Shown here: in pieces, positions 10,357-24,463 of the stretch
How the letters are laid out: every line of letters begins with the position of its first letter
Position numbering within the stretch: position 1 is the first letter of the stretch
Origin: Pantoea sp. CCBC3-3-1
Lineage (GTDB): Bacteria; Pseudomonadota; Gammaproteobacteria; Enterobacterales; Enterobacteriaceae
Reading direction: 5' to 3'
Assembly (NCBI RefSeq): GCF_007981265.1
Contig: NZ_CP034363.1
Span: forward strand, 4,774,001-4,838,000
DNA length: 64,000 nt
The notes under the pieces: generated by a model
What the model saw: only the letters and a program-made list of their open reading frames with translations
Told to the model about the DNA's origin: nothing
Databases searched by the model: none
Translations under genes and position numbers: made by a program

Positions 10357-10381
10357 AAAGGGGCCTGAGCCCCTTTATTTT
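10357..10381. terminator. Bidirectional terminator, comM and maoP
   Basis: AAAGGGGC, loop CTGA, GCCCCTTT (10357-10376) followed by TATTTTT on the plus strand; the minus strand reads into AAAAAGGGG and then TTTTTCC. It sits between two convergent genes. Confidence 0.85.
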
Positions 10382-10719
10382 TAATCATCGCTATCCGAAT
10401 AGTCTTCCACACCTTCCATCTGCGGCTTGCCGCCAGAAAGGGTATGAAAACGTTTAGGACGCTTGATACGTGTCATATACTTCGACCACACCCGCTCGGC
10501 TTCTGTCTGTGGCTCGCGCACACCGCGGCACACTTCAAGAAACAGACGCTCTTCTTCTGTCACAGGCTCACGCTTTGCCAAATCAAGCTCATTGAAAGCG
10601 TAACCATAACGCTCAAGAAGTTGAGCTTCTTTGATGGTGAAATCACCGTGACGGGAGAAACCGCGTGGGTAATGTTTGTTATCAAAAAAACGATTCGTTG
10701 TTGCGAAGCTTTCCGCCAT
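10381..10719 (-). CDS. maoP: Macrodomain Ori organisation protein MaoP
   Basis: 112 residues beginning [20 protein letters not shown], nearly identical to E. coli YifE/MaoP. With the cis site maoS it constrains DNA mobility in the Ori macrodomain. The frame can be extended to 10803, but the ATG at 10719 has AGGAG 8 nt upstream and matches homologues, so it is chosen. The C-terminus is acidic (EDYSDSDD). It is divergent from hdfR, with the candidate maoS site in between. Confidence 0.95.
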   Translation of the reverse strand: MAESFATTNRFFDNKHYPRGFSRHGDFTIKEAQLLERYGYAFNELDLAKREPVTEEERLFLEVCRGVREPQTEAERVWSKYMTRIKRPKRFHTLSGGKPQMEGVEDYSDSDD

Positions 10720-10756
10720 TTTACACGCTCCTAACTCTTTTATGGCCGTGCTATTT

Positions 10757-10773
10757 ATGGCGCGGAGTATTAG
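10757..10773 (-). promoter_or_regulatory. Candidate maoS site
   Basis: On the minus strand CTAATACTCCGCGCCAT lies in the maoP-hdfR intergenic region. The E. coli maoS site is, as I recall, a 17-nt sequence upstream of maoP that differs at about one position. Identification rests on this remembered sequence and on location. Confidence 0.55.
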
Positions 10774-10840
10774 ATAGGCTTGACAGAGTGTAAAACAAAA
10801 CATTTAAATCATAACGACAAATGTTTTTTAGGAGATGGAT

Positions 10841-11665
10841 GTGGATACGGAATTATTGAAGACCTTTCTGGAGGTGAGTAGAACGCGCCACTTCGGACGT
10901 GCTGCTGAAGCGCTCTATCTCACGCAATCAGCCGTCAGTTTTCGCATCAGGCAGCTCGAAAATCAGCTGGGCGTAAATTTGTTCACCCGACATCGTAATA
11001 ACATCAGGCTAACGTCTGCAGGAGAACGGTTATTACCCTATGCTGAAAGCCTGATGAGTACATGGATGATGGCGAAAAAAGAGGTATCGCACACTCAGCA
11101 GCACCACGAACTGTCAATCGGAGCCAGTGCATCACTCTGGGAGGCTTACCTCACACCATGGCTACAGACGCTGTATGAAAGCCGTGAGAATCTCCATCTG
11201 GAGGCCCGTGTCGCTCAGCGTCATTTGCTGGTTAAACAATTACATGAACGCCAGCTGGATCTCCTGATTACCACCGAAGCCCCTAAGATGGATGAGTTAA
11301 CCAGCCAGCAAATTGGGCATATTTCATTAACGCTGTACCGTTCGCGAAAATCAGATAAACGCGAGAAATATGATTACATCAAACTGGAATGGGGAGCCGA
11401 TTTTCATCAGCACGAAAGCTATCTTGCGGGGGCTGACGATGTACCTGTATTAACTACAACTTCGGCGCACCTTACCCGCCAGTTGCTGCATACCACGGGT
11501 GCCTGTGCCTTTTTGCCCGACATCTGGCACAGCGAATATCCTGATTTGCTGGTTATTCCTGATACGCCTGTCGCTATGCGTCCGTTATACGGTGTCTGGT
11601 TACAGAACAGCGATCAGCAAAATCATATACGCCAGCTGCTGAAATTCCCGGTTAATACGTCTTGA
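10841..11665 (+). CDS. hdfR: LysR-type regulator HdfR
   Basis: About 274 residues; [20 protein letters not shown] is the winged-helix N-terminus shared with E. coli HdfR, a repressor of flhDC. The frame opens with ATG at 10835, but AGGAG directly abuts that codon and lies 6 nt from the in-frame GTG at 10841, which also matches the homologue start. The C-terminal half is less conserved than the DNA-binding half. Located between maoP and the tRNA-Trp end of the rRNA operon, as beside rrnC in E. coli. Confidence 0.93.
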   Translation: MDTELLKTFLEVSRTRHFGRAAEALYLTQSAVSFRIRQLENQLGVNLFTRHRNNIRLTSAGERLLPYAESLMSTWMMAKKEVSHTQQHHELSIGASASLWEAYLTPWLQTLYESRENLHLEARVAQRHLLVKQLHERQLDLLITTEAPKMDELTSQQIGHISLTLYRSRKSDKREKYDYIKLEWGADFHQHESYLAGADDVPVLTTTSAHLTRQLLHTTGACAFLPDIWHSEYPDLLVIPDTPVAMRPLYGVWLQNSDQQNHIRQLLKFPVNTS

Positions 11666-11684
11666 TTGTGAGCATTTAAGATAA

Positions 11685-11711
11685 AAAATGGTCAGTCGGC
11701 TGGCCATTTTC
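11685..11711 (+). terminator. Hairpin after hdfR
   Basis: AAAATGGTCAG, loop TCGG, CTGGCCATTTT: an 11-bp stem with one G-T pair, 20 bp after the hdfR stop. The stem ends in A/T but lacks a long T-run. Confidence 0.6.
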
Positions 11712-11765
11712 TGGTCAGAACTGGAAAAAAAAGAGGAAAATCGAGGGAGAAAGGTATTTTAAGGA

Positions 11766-11796
11766 CAAAAAAAATCCTTTGCCGAAGCAAAGGATT
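11766..11796 (-). terminator. rRNA operon terminator
   Basis: On the minus strand AATCCTTTGC, loop TTCG, GCAAAGGATT followed by TTTTTT, just after tRNA-Trp. A textbook intrinsic terminator closing the rRNA-tRNA transcript. Confidence 0.9.
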
Positions 11797-11804
11797 ATTT
11801 TAAA

Positions 11805-11880
11805 TGGCAGGGGCGGAGAGACTCGAACTCCCAACACCCGGTTTTGGAGACCGGTGCTCTACCAATTGAACTACGCCCCT
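11805..11880 (-). tRNA. trpT: tRNA-Trp (CCA anticodon)
   Basis: 76 nt on the minus strand beginning AGGGGCGTAGTTCAATTGGT and ending in encoded CCA. The anticodon loop reads CTCCAAA, and the GTTCGAGTC T-arm is present. Last gene of the rRNA transcript. Confidence 0.97.
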
Positions 11881-11887
11881 AAAAGGG

Positions 11888-11964
11888 TGGCGGAACGGAC
11901 GGGGCTCGAACCCGCGACCCCCTGCGTGACAGGCAGGTATTCTAACCAACTGAACTACCGCTCC
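11888..11964 (-). tRNA. aspT: tRNA-Asp (GTC anticodon)
   Basis: 77 nt on the minus strand beginning GGAGCGGTAGTTCAGTTGGT, anticodon loop CTGTCAC, ending in encoded CCA. Lies 99 bp after 5S rRNA and 7 bp before tRNA-Trp. Confidence 0.97.
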
Positions 11965-12063
11965 ACCGATTCGGTACTGAACTCAGAATGTTGCTTCTGA
12001 TATCAGGTATTTCGCCCTTTCCAAGTCACTGGAAGGTCATGACCACATAATTGGTCTAATTTG

Positions 12064-12183
12064 ATGCCTGGCAGTTCCCTACTCTCGCATGGGGAGACCC
12101 CACACTACCATCGGCGCTACGGCGTTTCACTTCTGAGTTCGGCATGGGGTCAGGTGGGACCACCGCGCTAAAGCCGCCAGGCA
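12064..12183 (-). rRNA. rrf: 5S ribosomal RNA
   Basis: 120 nt on the minus strand from TGCCTGGCGGCTTTAGCGCG to ...ACTGCCAGGCAT. The terminal stem TGCCTGGC/GCCAGGCA is perfect. Central-protuberance component of the 50S subunit. Confidence 0.97.
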
Positions 12184-12284
12184 AATTCTGTTATTCACGC
12201 CGCCATAAAGGCCGCGCAAATTTATCCGGTTCAAGCTGAAAATCTTTGCGTCTCTCAACGCTACCAGAACGCTTCTGGCGTTGT

Positions 12285-15191
<2,907 letters not shown>

Positions 15192-15320
15192 TCACAACCC
15201 ACAAGCGTCCCGAAAGACACTGCTGTTGTAAGCATTTGAGAGACTCGAACACATCGTTTTGTTTATCCTTATTACGGAGGATAAACACGACGTGTCGTTT
15301 CAATTTTCAGCTTGTTCCGG

Positions 15321-15334
15321 ATTGTTAAAGAGCA
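15321..15334 (-). promoter_or_regulatory. boxA antitermination element before 23S
   Basis: On the minus strand TGCTCTTTAACAAT in the tRNA-Ala to 23S spacer; the same element occurs in the 16S leader. Assembles the NusB/NusE antitermination complex. Confidence 0.85.
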
Positions 15335-15396
15335 AATATCTCAAACGTGACTCACCTTACGGTAAAATCAGTTTTGAGATAGTTCAGTAAACTGCA

Positions 15397-15472
15397 TGGT
15401 GGAGCTAAGCGGGATCGAACCGCTGACCTCCTGCGTGCAAGGCAGGCGCTCTCCCAGCTGAGCTATAGCCCC
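15397..15472 (-). tRNA. alaT: tRNA-Ala (TGC anticodon)
   Basis: 76 nt on the minus strand, GGGGCTATAGCTCAGCTGGG start, anticodon loop CTTGCAC, encoded CCA. Second tRNA of the 16S-23S spacer. Confidence 0.97.
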
Positions 15473-15623
15473 ATACAGTTACTGCAGAGACCATCTACTA
15501 CCACTCACCAGGAGTCACATTTCCACTTTCGTGAACATGTTAATTTCTTCTCAGGCAAGGCATGTGAGAGGGAAGTTTATGCTTATAAACGACCGAACAC
15601 ATAACGCAGCATGAGATGAAATT

Positions 15624-15700
<77 letters not shown>

Positions 15701-15730
15701 GTAGAGGTTTTTTCTGCTCGTTACTTTTCT

Positions 15731-15753
15731 ATCAGACAATCTGTGTGAGCACT
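15731..15753 (-). other. 16S RNase III processing stem, 3' strand
   Basis: The spacer after 16S carries GTGCTCACACAGATTGTCTG (minus strand), complementary to the leader strand at 17448-17470 apart from one position. The two pair to loop out the 16S precursor, the known RNase III substrate. Confidence 0.85.
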
Positions 15754-15774
15754 ACGCGGGAAAGTATCTTCAGG

Positions 15775-17316
<1,542 letters not shown>

Positions 17317-17447
17317 AAAAGTTCGATTTGCTGCAACAAGTGCAGCGATGCTCAAGTGTAAAACGTCATAATGAATTTTCATTATGTGTTCACTCTTAAG
17401 ACTTGATATTTTTTGACACCCGAAGGTGTCTTGATATCAATCCTGCG

Positions 17448-17470
17448 AGTGCCCACACAGATTGTCTGAT
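17448..17470 (-). other. 16S RNase III processing stem, 5' strand
   Basis: ATCAGACAATCTGTGTGGGC on the minus strand in the 16S leader, complementary to 15731-15753 except for one base pair. Together they form the long stem cleaved by RNase III. Confidence 0.85.
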
Positions 17471-17473
17471 AAA

Positions 17474-17487
17474 TTGTTAAAGAGCAG
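17474..17487 (-). promoter_or_regulatory. boxA antitermination element in 16S leader
   Basis: On the minus strand TGCTCTTTAACAA, identical to the spacer boxA, 27-50 nt after the P2 -10 element. Confidence 0.85.
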
Positions 17488-17518
17488 TGCCACATATTCT
17501 CTGTGGCGCGGGGTGCAG

Positions 17519-17546
17519 ATATTACGCTTTCCCGCTGAAGAGTCAA
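17519..17546 (-). promoter_or_regulatory. rRNA promoter P2
   Basis: On the minus strand TTGACT (17546-17541), a 16-bp spacer containing AGCGGGAAAGCG, and TAATAT (17524-17519). Matches the E. coli rrn P2 layout. Confidence 0.9.
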
Positions 17547-17614
17547 GGATTTTCTCACTTTTCTCTTCCTGACCCGGCGACCTGTAAGTCGTTGTTCCGT
17601 GTCAGTGGAGGCGC

Positions 17615-17642
17615 AGTATAGGGATTTTCTGGAGGCTGACAA
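17615..17642 (-). promoter_or_regulatory. rRNA promoter P1
   Basis: On the minus strand TTGTCA (17642-17637), a 16-bp spacer and TATACT (17620-17615), then the GC-rich discriminator GCGCCTCCACTGACACGG typical of stringently controlled rrn P1. An A/T-rich UP-element-like tract with A6 and T6 runs lies upstream at about 17645-17690, running to the murI stop codon. Confidence 0.92.
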
Positions 17643-17693
17643 CCCCTAATTGCAAAAAACTTTTCAACCGCTGTTTTTTTACTCAAAAACGAC

Positions 17694-18545
17694 TCAAAGA
17701 GGCAATTTTTCCAGCCTTTCGAAGCCATAACGCTGTAAAACGGGCATTAATTGTACTGTTTGTTCAGTTCTTTCAAGACAAAAAGCGATATTACTTTCTG
17801 TAGAAGTGGCTACCGGAGACTCATGCTCCAGCAGCCAGGCCGTTCTTCGTGCAATTGCCGCCCCGGAATCCACCAAACGGGTGCCTTCTGGCAAGACCTG
17901 TTGCAGCTCTTCGTTTAACAAAGGGAAGTGGGTACAGCCGAGCACCACGGTATCAGGAGGCTCTTTCATGCGAAGCCAGGGCTGTAGAATCCGTTTCACC
18001 TCTTCCAGTGGAACAGGTTGGCCCTGTAATTTGGCTTCTGCCAGTTCTACCAGTTCAGCCGAGCCCAACATTTCTGTTTTACATTCGCGGGCGAATCTCG
18101 CCACCAGCTCGTGAGTATAAGGACGCTTTACGGTGCCACGGGTCGCCAGTAGCCCGACAATACCGTTACGTGTCAAACGTGCGGCAGGTTTAATAGCAGG
18201 AACAACGCCGACAACGGGGAAGTTAAAACGCTCACGTAATGCAGGGAGAGTAACTGTACTGGCAGAGTTACAGGCAATAACGACCAGCGCCAACGGATAA
18301 CGATGGCTTACCGCAGTCACAATCGCTACTACACGTTCAACAATGAATTCTTCTGTTTTCTCACCATAAGGAAAGGCGACATTATCGAAGGTGTAGATAT
18401 AGTGCAGATCCGGCAGCAGCTGCCGGATTTCATCATAGACAGAAAGCCCACCAACGCCGGAGTCAAAAACCAGCACGGTGGGGCGTTCTTTAGAAGGTGT
18501 AGCTGCCGCTGAGGTAGTACTCTCGTCCTGGAGTTTGATAGCCAT
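17694..18545 (-). CDS. murI: Glutamate racemase
   Basis: Provides D-glutamate for peptidoglycan. 283 residues from [11 protein letters not shown], close to E. coli MurI (285). The acid-base cysteines lie in VIACNSAST and [10 protein letters not shown], and the aspartate motif [10 protein letters not shown] is near residue 28. The frame extends upstream to 18590, but the ATG at 18545 matches homologues. The 5' end overlaps the end of btuB by 56 bp in another frame, an arrangement also known in E. coli. The rRNA promoters follow immediately downstream. Confidence 0.96.
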   Translation of the reverse strand: MAIKLQDESTTSAAATPSKERPTVLVFDSGVGGLSVYDEIRQLLPDLHYIYTFDNVAFPYGEKTEEFIVERVVAIVTAVSHRYPLALVVIACNSASTVTLPALRERFNFPVVGVVPAIKPAARLTRNGIVGLLATRGTVKRPYTHELVARFARECKTEMLGSAELVELAEAKLQGQPVPLEEVKRILQPWLRMKEPPDTVVLGCTHFPLLNEELQQVLPEGTRLVDSGAAIARRTAWLLEHESPVATSTESNIAFCLERTEQTVQLMPVLQRYGFERLEKLPL

Positions 18546-20358
18546 AAACTGTCTCGTAATCTTTATCGAACAGGTTGGCAATTCTACCACGAACGGTTAG
18601 CTGGGATGTGACCGGATACGAAACCGCGAGATCCCACAGGCTTACGCCGCCAAGCTTAACGGTGCGCGTAGTATAAGAAGAGTTGTAATCTTTATCGTAG
18701 CGCTCACCGAGATACTGATAGCTGAGCGACCAGTCAAAATCGTAGACCCTGTAATCCAACTGGTATTTGACCTGCTGCTTCGCGCGACGTACCAGAATTT
18801 CGTTAGTGTTAGCATTTCGCGGATCAAGGTAATCGTAAGAAACGGTATGGCTTACCGGCCCGGTTTCAAATGAGGCGGTTGCTTCAACGCCTTTAATACG
18901 CGCTTTACTGATATTGTAATAACGGTAAGTTGTTGGATCGCTGTCGATTAAATCATCAATGTCGTTACGGTAACCTGAAAGGCGCCAGTTAACCGGGCCG
19001 CTCAGCCCTTCAAAGCCCCCTTCCCACTGTTTACTTTTTTCCGGGTCGAGATCGCGGTTGCCATAAGTCGCACTATATACCTGGCTCAGGTTAGGCGCTT
19101 TAAAGGCAGTACCGTAAGAAGCGAACACGCTGTAACCGTCAACGAATTCCCAGGATGCGCTGGTCTGCCAGGTATTGTGCCAGCCAAAAGTATTGTTATC
19201 GTCTCCACGCACCGCGCCTTCCAGCGTCACCTCACCCAGTTTCTGCTGCGCAGTGGCATAAATACCCGTATTGTGCTGCTGCTGGCCTTCACTGACGTAA
19301 TTGGTATTCGGTTCAGAGGTCTGCTTTTGCCAGTCAACGCCAGCGCTGACCGTACCGTTACCCAGCGCAACAGTATTACCCCATTGCAGATTGGATTGTT
19401 CTACATCATCCAGCGTCGCCGGATCGGCATAGCGGCCCAGGCGGGGATCATAGTTATAATCTTTCGTATGGCTGTAGCTGGCAATCAGCTGAGTAGAGTA
19501 GATGTCACGATTGAAACGCAGGCCGGTATCCCAGGTCTGGCTGTAGAGCTGACGAGTGTCGACCAGCGCTCCGGGCACAGAGAAACTCGGCGTGCTGTCA
19601 TAAGCAGTGCGGTTGTCGTAGCCATAACCGCGAACAAAACCGCTAAACTCATCATTAAACTGATGCTCAATCATACCGTAGAGCGTCTTACTCATAAATC
19701 CGTCGCGATCTTTCTGAGCGGCATCACCGTAGACATCTGGCAGGTTAGCAACGGCGTCAAAGCCGTGCGTATAGGTATAGTTACCCGCCAGAGTGACGCG
19801 CGTATCTTTACCCAGCATCTGCTGAGTAGAACCGTCATAGCTTTGATAGCCATTAGATCCCATCCCTGCCGTTAGCGTCGTACCCGGCTTATCGCGTCCG
19901 GTAATAATGTTAACCACGCCACCAATCGCATCGGAACCATATACCGCCGAACGCGCACCACGGACGTACTCAATACGCTGTACCAGTGAAATCGGAATTT
20001 GGCTGAGATCGGAAGAGCCGCTGATACCGGCCTGGTTCAGACGGATACCATCAATCAGCACCAGCACATGGCTGGCATTGCTGCCGCGAATAAACAGTGA
20101 GGTTTGCTGACCCAGACCACCGGTCTGAGCGATATTCACACCCGGTAAACGACGCATCACGTCAGCCACGCTTTTTGACTGCCAGCGGTCGATCTCTTCG
20201 CGAGTGACAACAGTCGTGGGTGCCAGCACGGAAGAGACGGGTTGAGCGAAACGGTTAGCGGTGGTCACCAGCGTTTCACTATTTTGTGCAAAGCCGTTTT
20301 GCGCCCAGAGAGAGATTGCCGTTGCGCTAAATGCCAACAGCTTAGGTTTAGTTATCAT
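18490..20358 (-). CDS. btuB: Vitamin B12 TonB-dependent outer-membrane receptor
   Basis: Transports cobalamin across the outer membrane using TonB energy. About 622 residues from [20 protein letters not shown] (signal peptide, cleaved near residue 23). The TonB box [10 protein letters not shown] follows, then a plug domain with DVMRRLPGV and [18 protein letters not shown], then the 22-stranded barrel ending in aromatic YLSGSYTF. The open frame runs back to 20529, but that part translates the riboswitch and is rejected. The start is weakly defined: GGA lies about 12 nt upstream, consistent with riboswitch-controlled initiation. Confidence 0.96.
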   Translation of the reverse strand: MITKPKLLAFSATAISLWAQNGFAQNSETLVTTANRFAQPVSSVLAPTTVVTREEIDRWQSKSVADVMRRLPGVNIAQTGGLGQQTSLFIRGSNASHVLVLIDGIRLNQAGISGSSDLSQIPISLVQRIEYVRGARSAVYGSDAIGGVVNIITGRDKPGTTLTAGMGSNGYQSYDGSTQQMLGKDTRVTLAGNYTYTHGFDAVANLPDVYGDAAQKDRDGFMSKTLYGMIEHQFNDEFSGFVRGYGYDNRTAYDSTPSFSVPGALVDTRQLYSQTWDTGLRFNRDIYSTQLIASYSHTKDYNYDPRLGRYADPATLDDVEQSNLQWGNTVALGNGTVSAGVDWQKQTSEPNTNYVSEGQQQHNTGIYATAQQKLGEVTLEGAVRGDDNNTFGWHNTWQTSASWEFVDGYSVFASYGTAFKAPNLSQVYSATYGNRDLDPEKSKQWEGGFEGLSGPVNWRLSGYRNDIDDLIDSDPTTYRYYNISKARIKGVEATASFETGPVSHTVSYDYLDPRNANTNEILVRRAKQQVKYQLDYRVYDFDWSLSYQYLGERYDKDYNSSYTTRTVKLGGVSLWDLAVSYPVTSQLTVRGRIANLFDKDYETVYGYQTPGREYYLSGSYTF

Positions 20359-20429
20359 TATGACTAGCATCCAAAAAGTCTTGCAGGATGCCGCAGCAGA
20401 CGATCGATAGCACGCGATGATCGTAAGAA

Positions 20430-20595
20430 GTGCGACGTTACCCCGGCAGGTCTTCGGGCTCGGAATCATTAAATGGTGAAGACTTCCCATCAAAAGACAG
20501 TGTCTGACATCCACCACGACATTCCACACCGCTGCGCGTCAGCTCCAGCTTGGTACTGGATTCCCTTTTAACTTATTGCAAGGCCGGGTTCGCAT
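20430..20595 (-). promoter_or_regulatory. Cobalamin (AdoCbl) riboswitch upstream of btuB
   Basis: On the minus strand the leader carries AAAAGGGAATCCAGTACC near 20570-20550, then GTGGATGTCAGACACTG in the middle, and the B12 box AGCCCGAAGACCTGCC at 20460-20445. These are the conserved blocks of the cobalamin riboswitch in order. Limits are approximate. In E. coli the same element represses btuB translation when adenosylcobalamin is bound. Confidence 0.92.
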
Positions 20596-20662
20596 CTTAT
20601 GTTCAAAAATCATAGAAATCCAGGCATCTCAACAGGCAAAACCGGCCTGTCGAGCACAACGC

Positions 20663-20690
20663 TGGACATTGAGTGACGGATGCCTACAAT
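20663..20690 (+). promoter_or_regulatory. Candidate trmA promoter
   Basis: TGGACA, 16-bp spacer, TACAAT followed by CGCAGGG, 38 bp before trmA. The GC-rich discriminator recalls the stringently controlled trmA promoter of E. coli. A small hairpin AGGGC-TTTGAAG-GCCCT lies between it and the gene. Confidence 0.5.
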
Positions 20691-20727
20691 CGCAGGGCTT
20701 TGAAGGCCCTTTAACCCAGGAAAGACC

Positions 20728-21828
20728 ATGACCCCCGAACAGCTGCCGATCGAACAATATGATGCCCAACTGGAGGAGAAAGTCGTCCGTTTGCAAACGC
20801 TGATGACCCCTTTTACGACGATGGACGTCGAAGTGTTTCGCTCGCCAGTCAGCCACTATCGTATGCGGGCTGAGTTCCGGATCTGGCACGATGGCGACGA
20901 CCTTTACCACATTATTTTTGACCAGCAGACTCGCCAGCGTATTCGCGTTGACAGCTTCCCCGCGGCCAGCGAGTTAATCAACAGCCTGATGCCAAAGCTG
21001 ATGGACGCCATTCGCGACAATCGCGCCCTGCGTTTTAAGCTGTTCCAAATCGACTATCTTTCGACAATGAGCAATCAGATTGTGGTGTCGATGCTTTATC
21101 ACCGTGCGCTGACAGACGAGTGGCAGCAGGCTGCCGTTGCGCTGCGTGATGAGCTACGCGCTCAGGGCTTTGACCTGCATTTGATTGGCCGCGCCACCAA
21201 AACGAAAATCTGTCTGGATCGCGACTACGTTGACGAATGCCTGCCGGTGGCGGGCAAAGAGATTGTTTACCGTCAGGTAGAAAATAGCTTTACCCAGCCA
21301 AATGCCGCCATGAATATTCAGATGCTGGAGTGGGCGCTGAACGTCACAAAAGGGTCCAGCGGGGATTTGCTGGAGCTGTACTGCGGTAACGGTAACTTTT
21401 CTTTAGCGCTGGCGCGCAATTTCAACCGCGTATTGGCGACAGAGATTGCCAAGCCATCGGTGGCTTCGGCGCAATACAATATTGCGGTTAACAATATCGG
21501 GAACGTGCAAATTATCCGCATGGCGGCCGAAGAGTTTACCCAGGCGATGAACGGCACCCGAACGTTTAATCGTCTGGAAGGCATCGATCTCAGCAGCTAT
21601 CAGTGCGAAACGATTTTTGTCGATCCACCGCGCAGCGGTCTGGATGAAGAGACGGTGAAAATGGTGCAGGCATATCCGCGCATTCTTTATATCTCCTGCA
21701 ACCCGGAAACCCTGTGCGACAACCTGGCGACGCTGTCAGAAACGCATGATGTATCGCGTCTGGCGCTGTTTGACCAGTTCCCCTACACGCATCATATGGA
21801 ATGCGGCGTTCTGCTTACGCGACGTTAA
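20728..21828 (+). CDS. trmA: tRNA/tmRNA (uracil-C5)-methyltransferase
   Basis: Makes ribothymidine at position 54 of tRNA using S-adenosylmethionine. 366 residues, the E. coli length. SAM-binding motif [16 protein letters not shown] is near residue 211; motif [12 protein letters not shown] and the catalytic cysteine in YISCNPETL near residue 324 are present. Divergent from btuB; followed by a bidirectional terminator shared with yijD. Confidence 0.97.
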   Translation: MTPEQLPIEQYDAQLEEKVVRLQTLMTPFTTMDVEVFRSPVSHYRMRAEFRIWHDGDDLYHIIFDQQTRQRIRVDSFPAASELINSLMPKLMDAIRDNRALRFKLFQIDYLSTMSNQIVVSMLYHRALTDEWQQAAVALRDELRAQGFDLHLIGRATKTKICLDRDYVDECLPVAGKEIVYRQVENSFTQPNAAMNIQMLEWALNVTKGSSGDLLELYCGNGNFSLALARNFNRVLATEIAKPSVASAQYNIAVNNIGNVQIIRMAAEEFTQAMNGTRTFNRLEGIDLSSYQCETIFVDPPRSGLDEETVKMVQAYPRILYISCNPETLCDNLATLSETHDVSRLALFDQFPYTHHMECGVLLTRR

Positions 21829-21831
21829 CAG

Positions 21832-21864
21832 AATAAAGGGCGACATCAGGTCGCCCTTATTTTT
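21832..21864. terminator. Bidirectional terminator, trmA and yijD
   Basis: AATAAAGGGCGAC, loop ATCAG, GTCGCCCTTATTTTT. U-rich tails occur in both directions, and the stop codon of yijD overlaps one tail. Confidence 0.9.
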
Positions 21865-22216
21865 ACCCGCCTCTGCGTGAGCGCAGCTTCAGGCCAATCC
21901 AGAATACCAACGCAACCATCAATATAGTCTGCACAAAGTTCGAGCCGATATCAGGATATTCTGCCCGTACAATTGCGCTGTACACTAAAATTCCCAGCAG
22001 GAAAAATGCGGCGGCAATGGAAGGCATGCCGTCCGGCATCGCGCGGTTAAGATAGCGTTGATGCAAACACCAGGCAGAAAGACCCAGTGCAATAAGCGGG
22101 AAAACAGAAAACGGCACAAGAGAGCTGAATAATACCGTAAACGATCCGTTAATCGATAACCCGGTAAGAAATGCCAGCAGCAGCGTACCCTTGTCCCGGC
22201 CAGTCGCTAAACTCAT
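21863..22216 (-). CDS. yijD: YijD-family inner-membrane protein
   Basis: 117 residues (E. coli YijD 119). Four hydrophobic membrane spans are visible, around residues 8-28, 30-48, 62-82 and 92-110, and the C-terminus is basic (KLRSRRGG). Function is not known. It follows fabR by 12 bp in the same direction and is probably cotranscribed with it, as in E. coli. Confidence 0.92.
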   Translation of the reverse strand: MSLATGRDKGTLLLAFLTGLSINGSFTVLFSSLVPFSVFPLIALGLSAWCLHQRYLNRAMPDGMPSIAAAFFLLGILVYSAIVRAEYPDIGSNFVQTILMVALVFWIGLKLRSRRGG

Positions 22217-22228
22217 GTCTAATCACCT

Positions 22229-22870
22229 TCAATCATGGGATTCCAGCGTGACCGCCAGCCTCTCCTGTTCACGTCGATACCAGTAATAAGCCCCTTTCGA
22301 AATCATCCGTAGCTGCAACACCAGCCGTTCTTCCAGCTGGCGGCGCTGTTCGAAATCAATATCCAGCGCTTCTGCTCCGGCGTTAAAGACGATGATCACC
22401 ATCGCCTCCGCCTGCGCTTCAGTAAAACTGCGCGGCATCCGGTTTTCAATCTCAAGGTAATCCGCCAGTTCGGCGATAAAATGTTGGATTTCGCGGGCAA
22501 CCGCAGCACGAAAAGCGGCTGAGGTGCCAGAACGCTCCCGCAGCAACAGACGGAAAGCATTAGGGTTATTGCCGATAAACTCCATAAAGGTGGAAACGGA
22601 GGTACGGATGACGCTGCCGCCTTTGGCAATACGCTGACGCGCCTGGCGCATCAGCTGGCGCAGCATCAGACCACTTTCGTCCACCATTGTGAGTCCTAAC
22701 TCATCTACATCACGAAAGTGACGATAAAATGATGTCGGCGCGATCCCCGCTTCCCGGGCAACTTCTCTCAGGCTCAGACTGGCAAAGCTTCGCTCAGCAC
22801 TTAATTGACTAAATGCCGCTTCGATCAGCGAACGTCGCGTCCGTTCTTTTTGCTGTGCTCTGACGCCCAT
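22229..22870 (-). CDS. fabR: TetR-type repressor of unsaturated fatty-acid synthesis
   Basis: 213 residues, nearly identical to E. coli FabR through most of its length ([20 protein letters not shown]). The helix-turn-helix is at about residues 27-50 ([20 protein letters not shown]). FabR represses fabB and fabA in response to unsaturated acyl-CoA or acyl-ACP. The C-terminal 15 residues diverge. Divergent from sthA; a FabR-like half site lies in the intergenic region. Confidence 0.96.
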   Translation of the reverse strand: MGVRAQQKERTRRSLIEAAFSQLSAERSFASLSLREVAREAGIAPTSFYRHFRDVDELGLTMVDESGLMLRQLMRQARQRIAKGGSVIRTSVSTFMEFIGNNPNAFRLLLRERSGTSAAFRAAVAREIQHFIAELADYLEIENRMPRSFTEAQAEAMVIIVFNAGAEALDIDFEQRRQLEERLVLQLRMISKGAYYWYRREQERLAVTLESHD

Positions 22871-22917
22871 GTTTGTGCCTGTTTTACTTGCCAGGCTGGC
22901 ACTATATCAAAAATTTC

Positions 22918-22925
22918 AGCGTACA
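22918..22925 (+). promoter_or_regulatory. FabR half-site-like octamer
   Basis: AGCGTACA, the exact half of the palindrome AGCGTACAnnTGTACGCT recognised by FabR, occurs 47 bp upstream of the fabR start. No second half is seen, so this may be chance. Confidence 0.25.
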
Positions 22926-23062
22926 GTGGCATCTAGTTTGTGACCGCCTGTTAACTCTGGATTTGACAAATAATGGCAAAAAAAGCGGTCTGAATTGGGA
23001 AGTGGCTCACAAGATGTTAGAATAAAGTTGAAAATTTGTATAAAAAAATGGGACGTATTGGT

Positions 23063-24463
23063 ATGCAACAGTCTTATGATTACGACGCCATTGTGATTGG
23101 TTCCGGCCCGGGCGGCGAAGGCGCAGCGATGGGCCTGGTGAAACAAGGCGCCCGTATTGCGGTAATCGAGCGCTATCACAATATTGGCGGCGGTTGTACG
23201 CATTGGGGAACTATCCCCTCCAAAGCACTTCGCCATGCCGTCAGCCGCATTATCGAATTCAATCAGAATCCGCTTTACAGCGATCATACGCGCCTTCTGC
23301 GATCTTCCTTCGCCGATATTCTAAACCACACGGAAAATGTGATCAGCCAGCAAACGCGCATGCGTCAGGGCTTTTATGAGCGCAACCGCTGTGAACTGTT
23401 TCAGGGTGATGCACGCTTCGTTGATGCGAATACCATCGAAATTATCAGCCCCGATGGCACCACTGAGCGCCTGACGGCTGAAAAGTTTGTGATTGCCTGC
23501 GGATCAAGACCTTATCACCCTGCCGATGTCGATTTTACCCATCCCCGCGTTTATGACAGCGATTCTATTCTTAACCTGCATCATGAGCCGGGCCACGTCA
23601 TTATTTATGGCGCAGGGGTCATTGGCTGTGAATACGCGTCGATTTTCCGTGGACTGAACGTAAAAGTTGACCTGATCAATACCCGCGACCATCTGCTGGC
23701 ATTTCTCGATCAGGAGATCTCAGATTCGCTCTCTTATCACTTCTGGAACAGCGGCGTGGTTATTCGCCATAACGAAGAGTTTGAGAAGATTGAAGGGGTC
23801 AGCGATGGCGTGATCATGCATCTCAAATCCGGTAAGAAAGTGAAGGCGGACTGCCTGCTGTATGCGAATGGCCGTACCGGTAACACTGATGCACTGGGGC
23901 TGGAAAACGTTGGGCTGGAAGCGGATGGTCGTGGCCTGTTGAAAGTCAACAGCATGTATCAGACCGCGCAGCCACACATCTATGCAGTAGGCGATGTCAT
24001 CGGGTATCCAAGTCTGGCATCAGCTGCTTATGACCAGGGCCGTATTGCCGCACAGGCGCTGATTAAAGGCGAAGCGAATGCGCATCTGATCGAGGATATT
24101 CCTACCGGCATTTATACCATTCCGGAAATCAGCTCCGTGGGCAAAACTGAACAGCAGCTGACCGCGTTGAAAGTGCCTTATGAAGTGGGTCGGGCGCAGT
24201 TTAAACATCTGGCAAGAGCGCAAATTGTCGGGATGAACGTGGGTAGCCTGAAGATCCTGTTCCACCGCGATACCAAAGAGATCCTGGGGATCCATTGCTT
24301 TGGTGAGCGTGCGGCGGAGATCATTCATATCGGTCAGGCCATCATGGAACAGAAAAACGGGGGCAACACGATCGAATACTTCGTAAATACCACCTTTAAC
24401 TATCCAACGATGGCCGAAGCCTACCGTGTGGCGGCGCTAAATGGCTTAAACCGCCTGTTTTAA
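23063..24463 (+). CDS. sthA: Soluble pyridine nucleotide transhydrogenase
   Basis: FAD enzyme that transfers reducing power from NADPH to NAD+. 466 residues from [20 protein letters not shown], the E. coli length; the open frame begins 27 bp earlier at 23036 without homologous support. The FAD motif [12 protein letters not shown] and [13 protein letters not shown] are visible; the second cysteine of the lipoamide-dehydrogenase disulfide is absent, as is normal for this enzyme. A second nucleotide motif ([13 protein letters not shown]) follows. Its last 18 bp overlap the 3' end of oxyR on the other strand. Confidence 0.97.
   Translation: MQQSYDYDAIVIGSGPGGEGAAMGLVKQGARIAVIERYHNIGGGCTHWGTIPSKALRHAVSRIIEFNQNPLYSDHTRLLRSSFADILNHTENVISQQTRMRQGFYERNRCELFQGDARFVDANTIEIISPDGTTERLTAEKFVIACGSRPYHPADVDFTHPRVYDSDSILNLHHEPGHVIIYGAGVIGCEYASIFRGLNVKVDLINTRDHLLAFLDQEISDSLSYHFWNSGVVIRHNEEFEKIEGVSDGVIMHLKSGKKVKADCLLYANGRTGNTDALGLENVGLEADGRGLLKVNSMYQTAQPHIYAVGDVIGYPSLASAAYDQGRIAAQALIKGEANAHLIEDIPTGIYTIPEISSVGKTEQQLTALKVPYEVGRAQFKHLARAQIVGMNVGSLKILFHRDTKEILGIHCFGERAAEIIHIGQAIMEQKNGGNTIEYFVNTTFNYPTMAEAYRVAALNGLNRLF

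Noticed and set aside
20359..20529. N-terminal extension of the btuB reading frame (57 codons)
   Set aside because: It translates the cobalamin riboswitch including the B12 box; the signal peptide starts at 20358.
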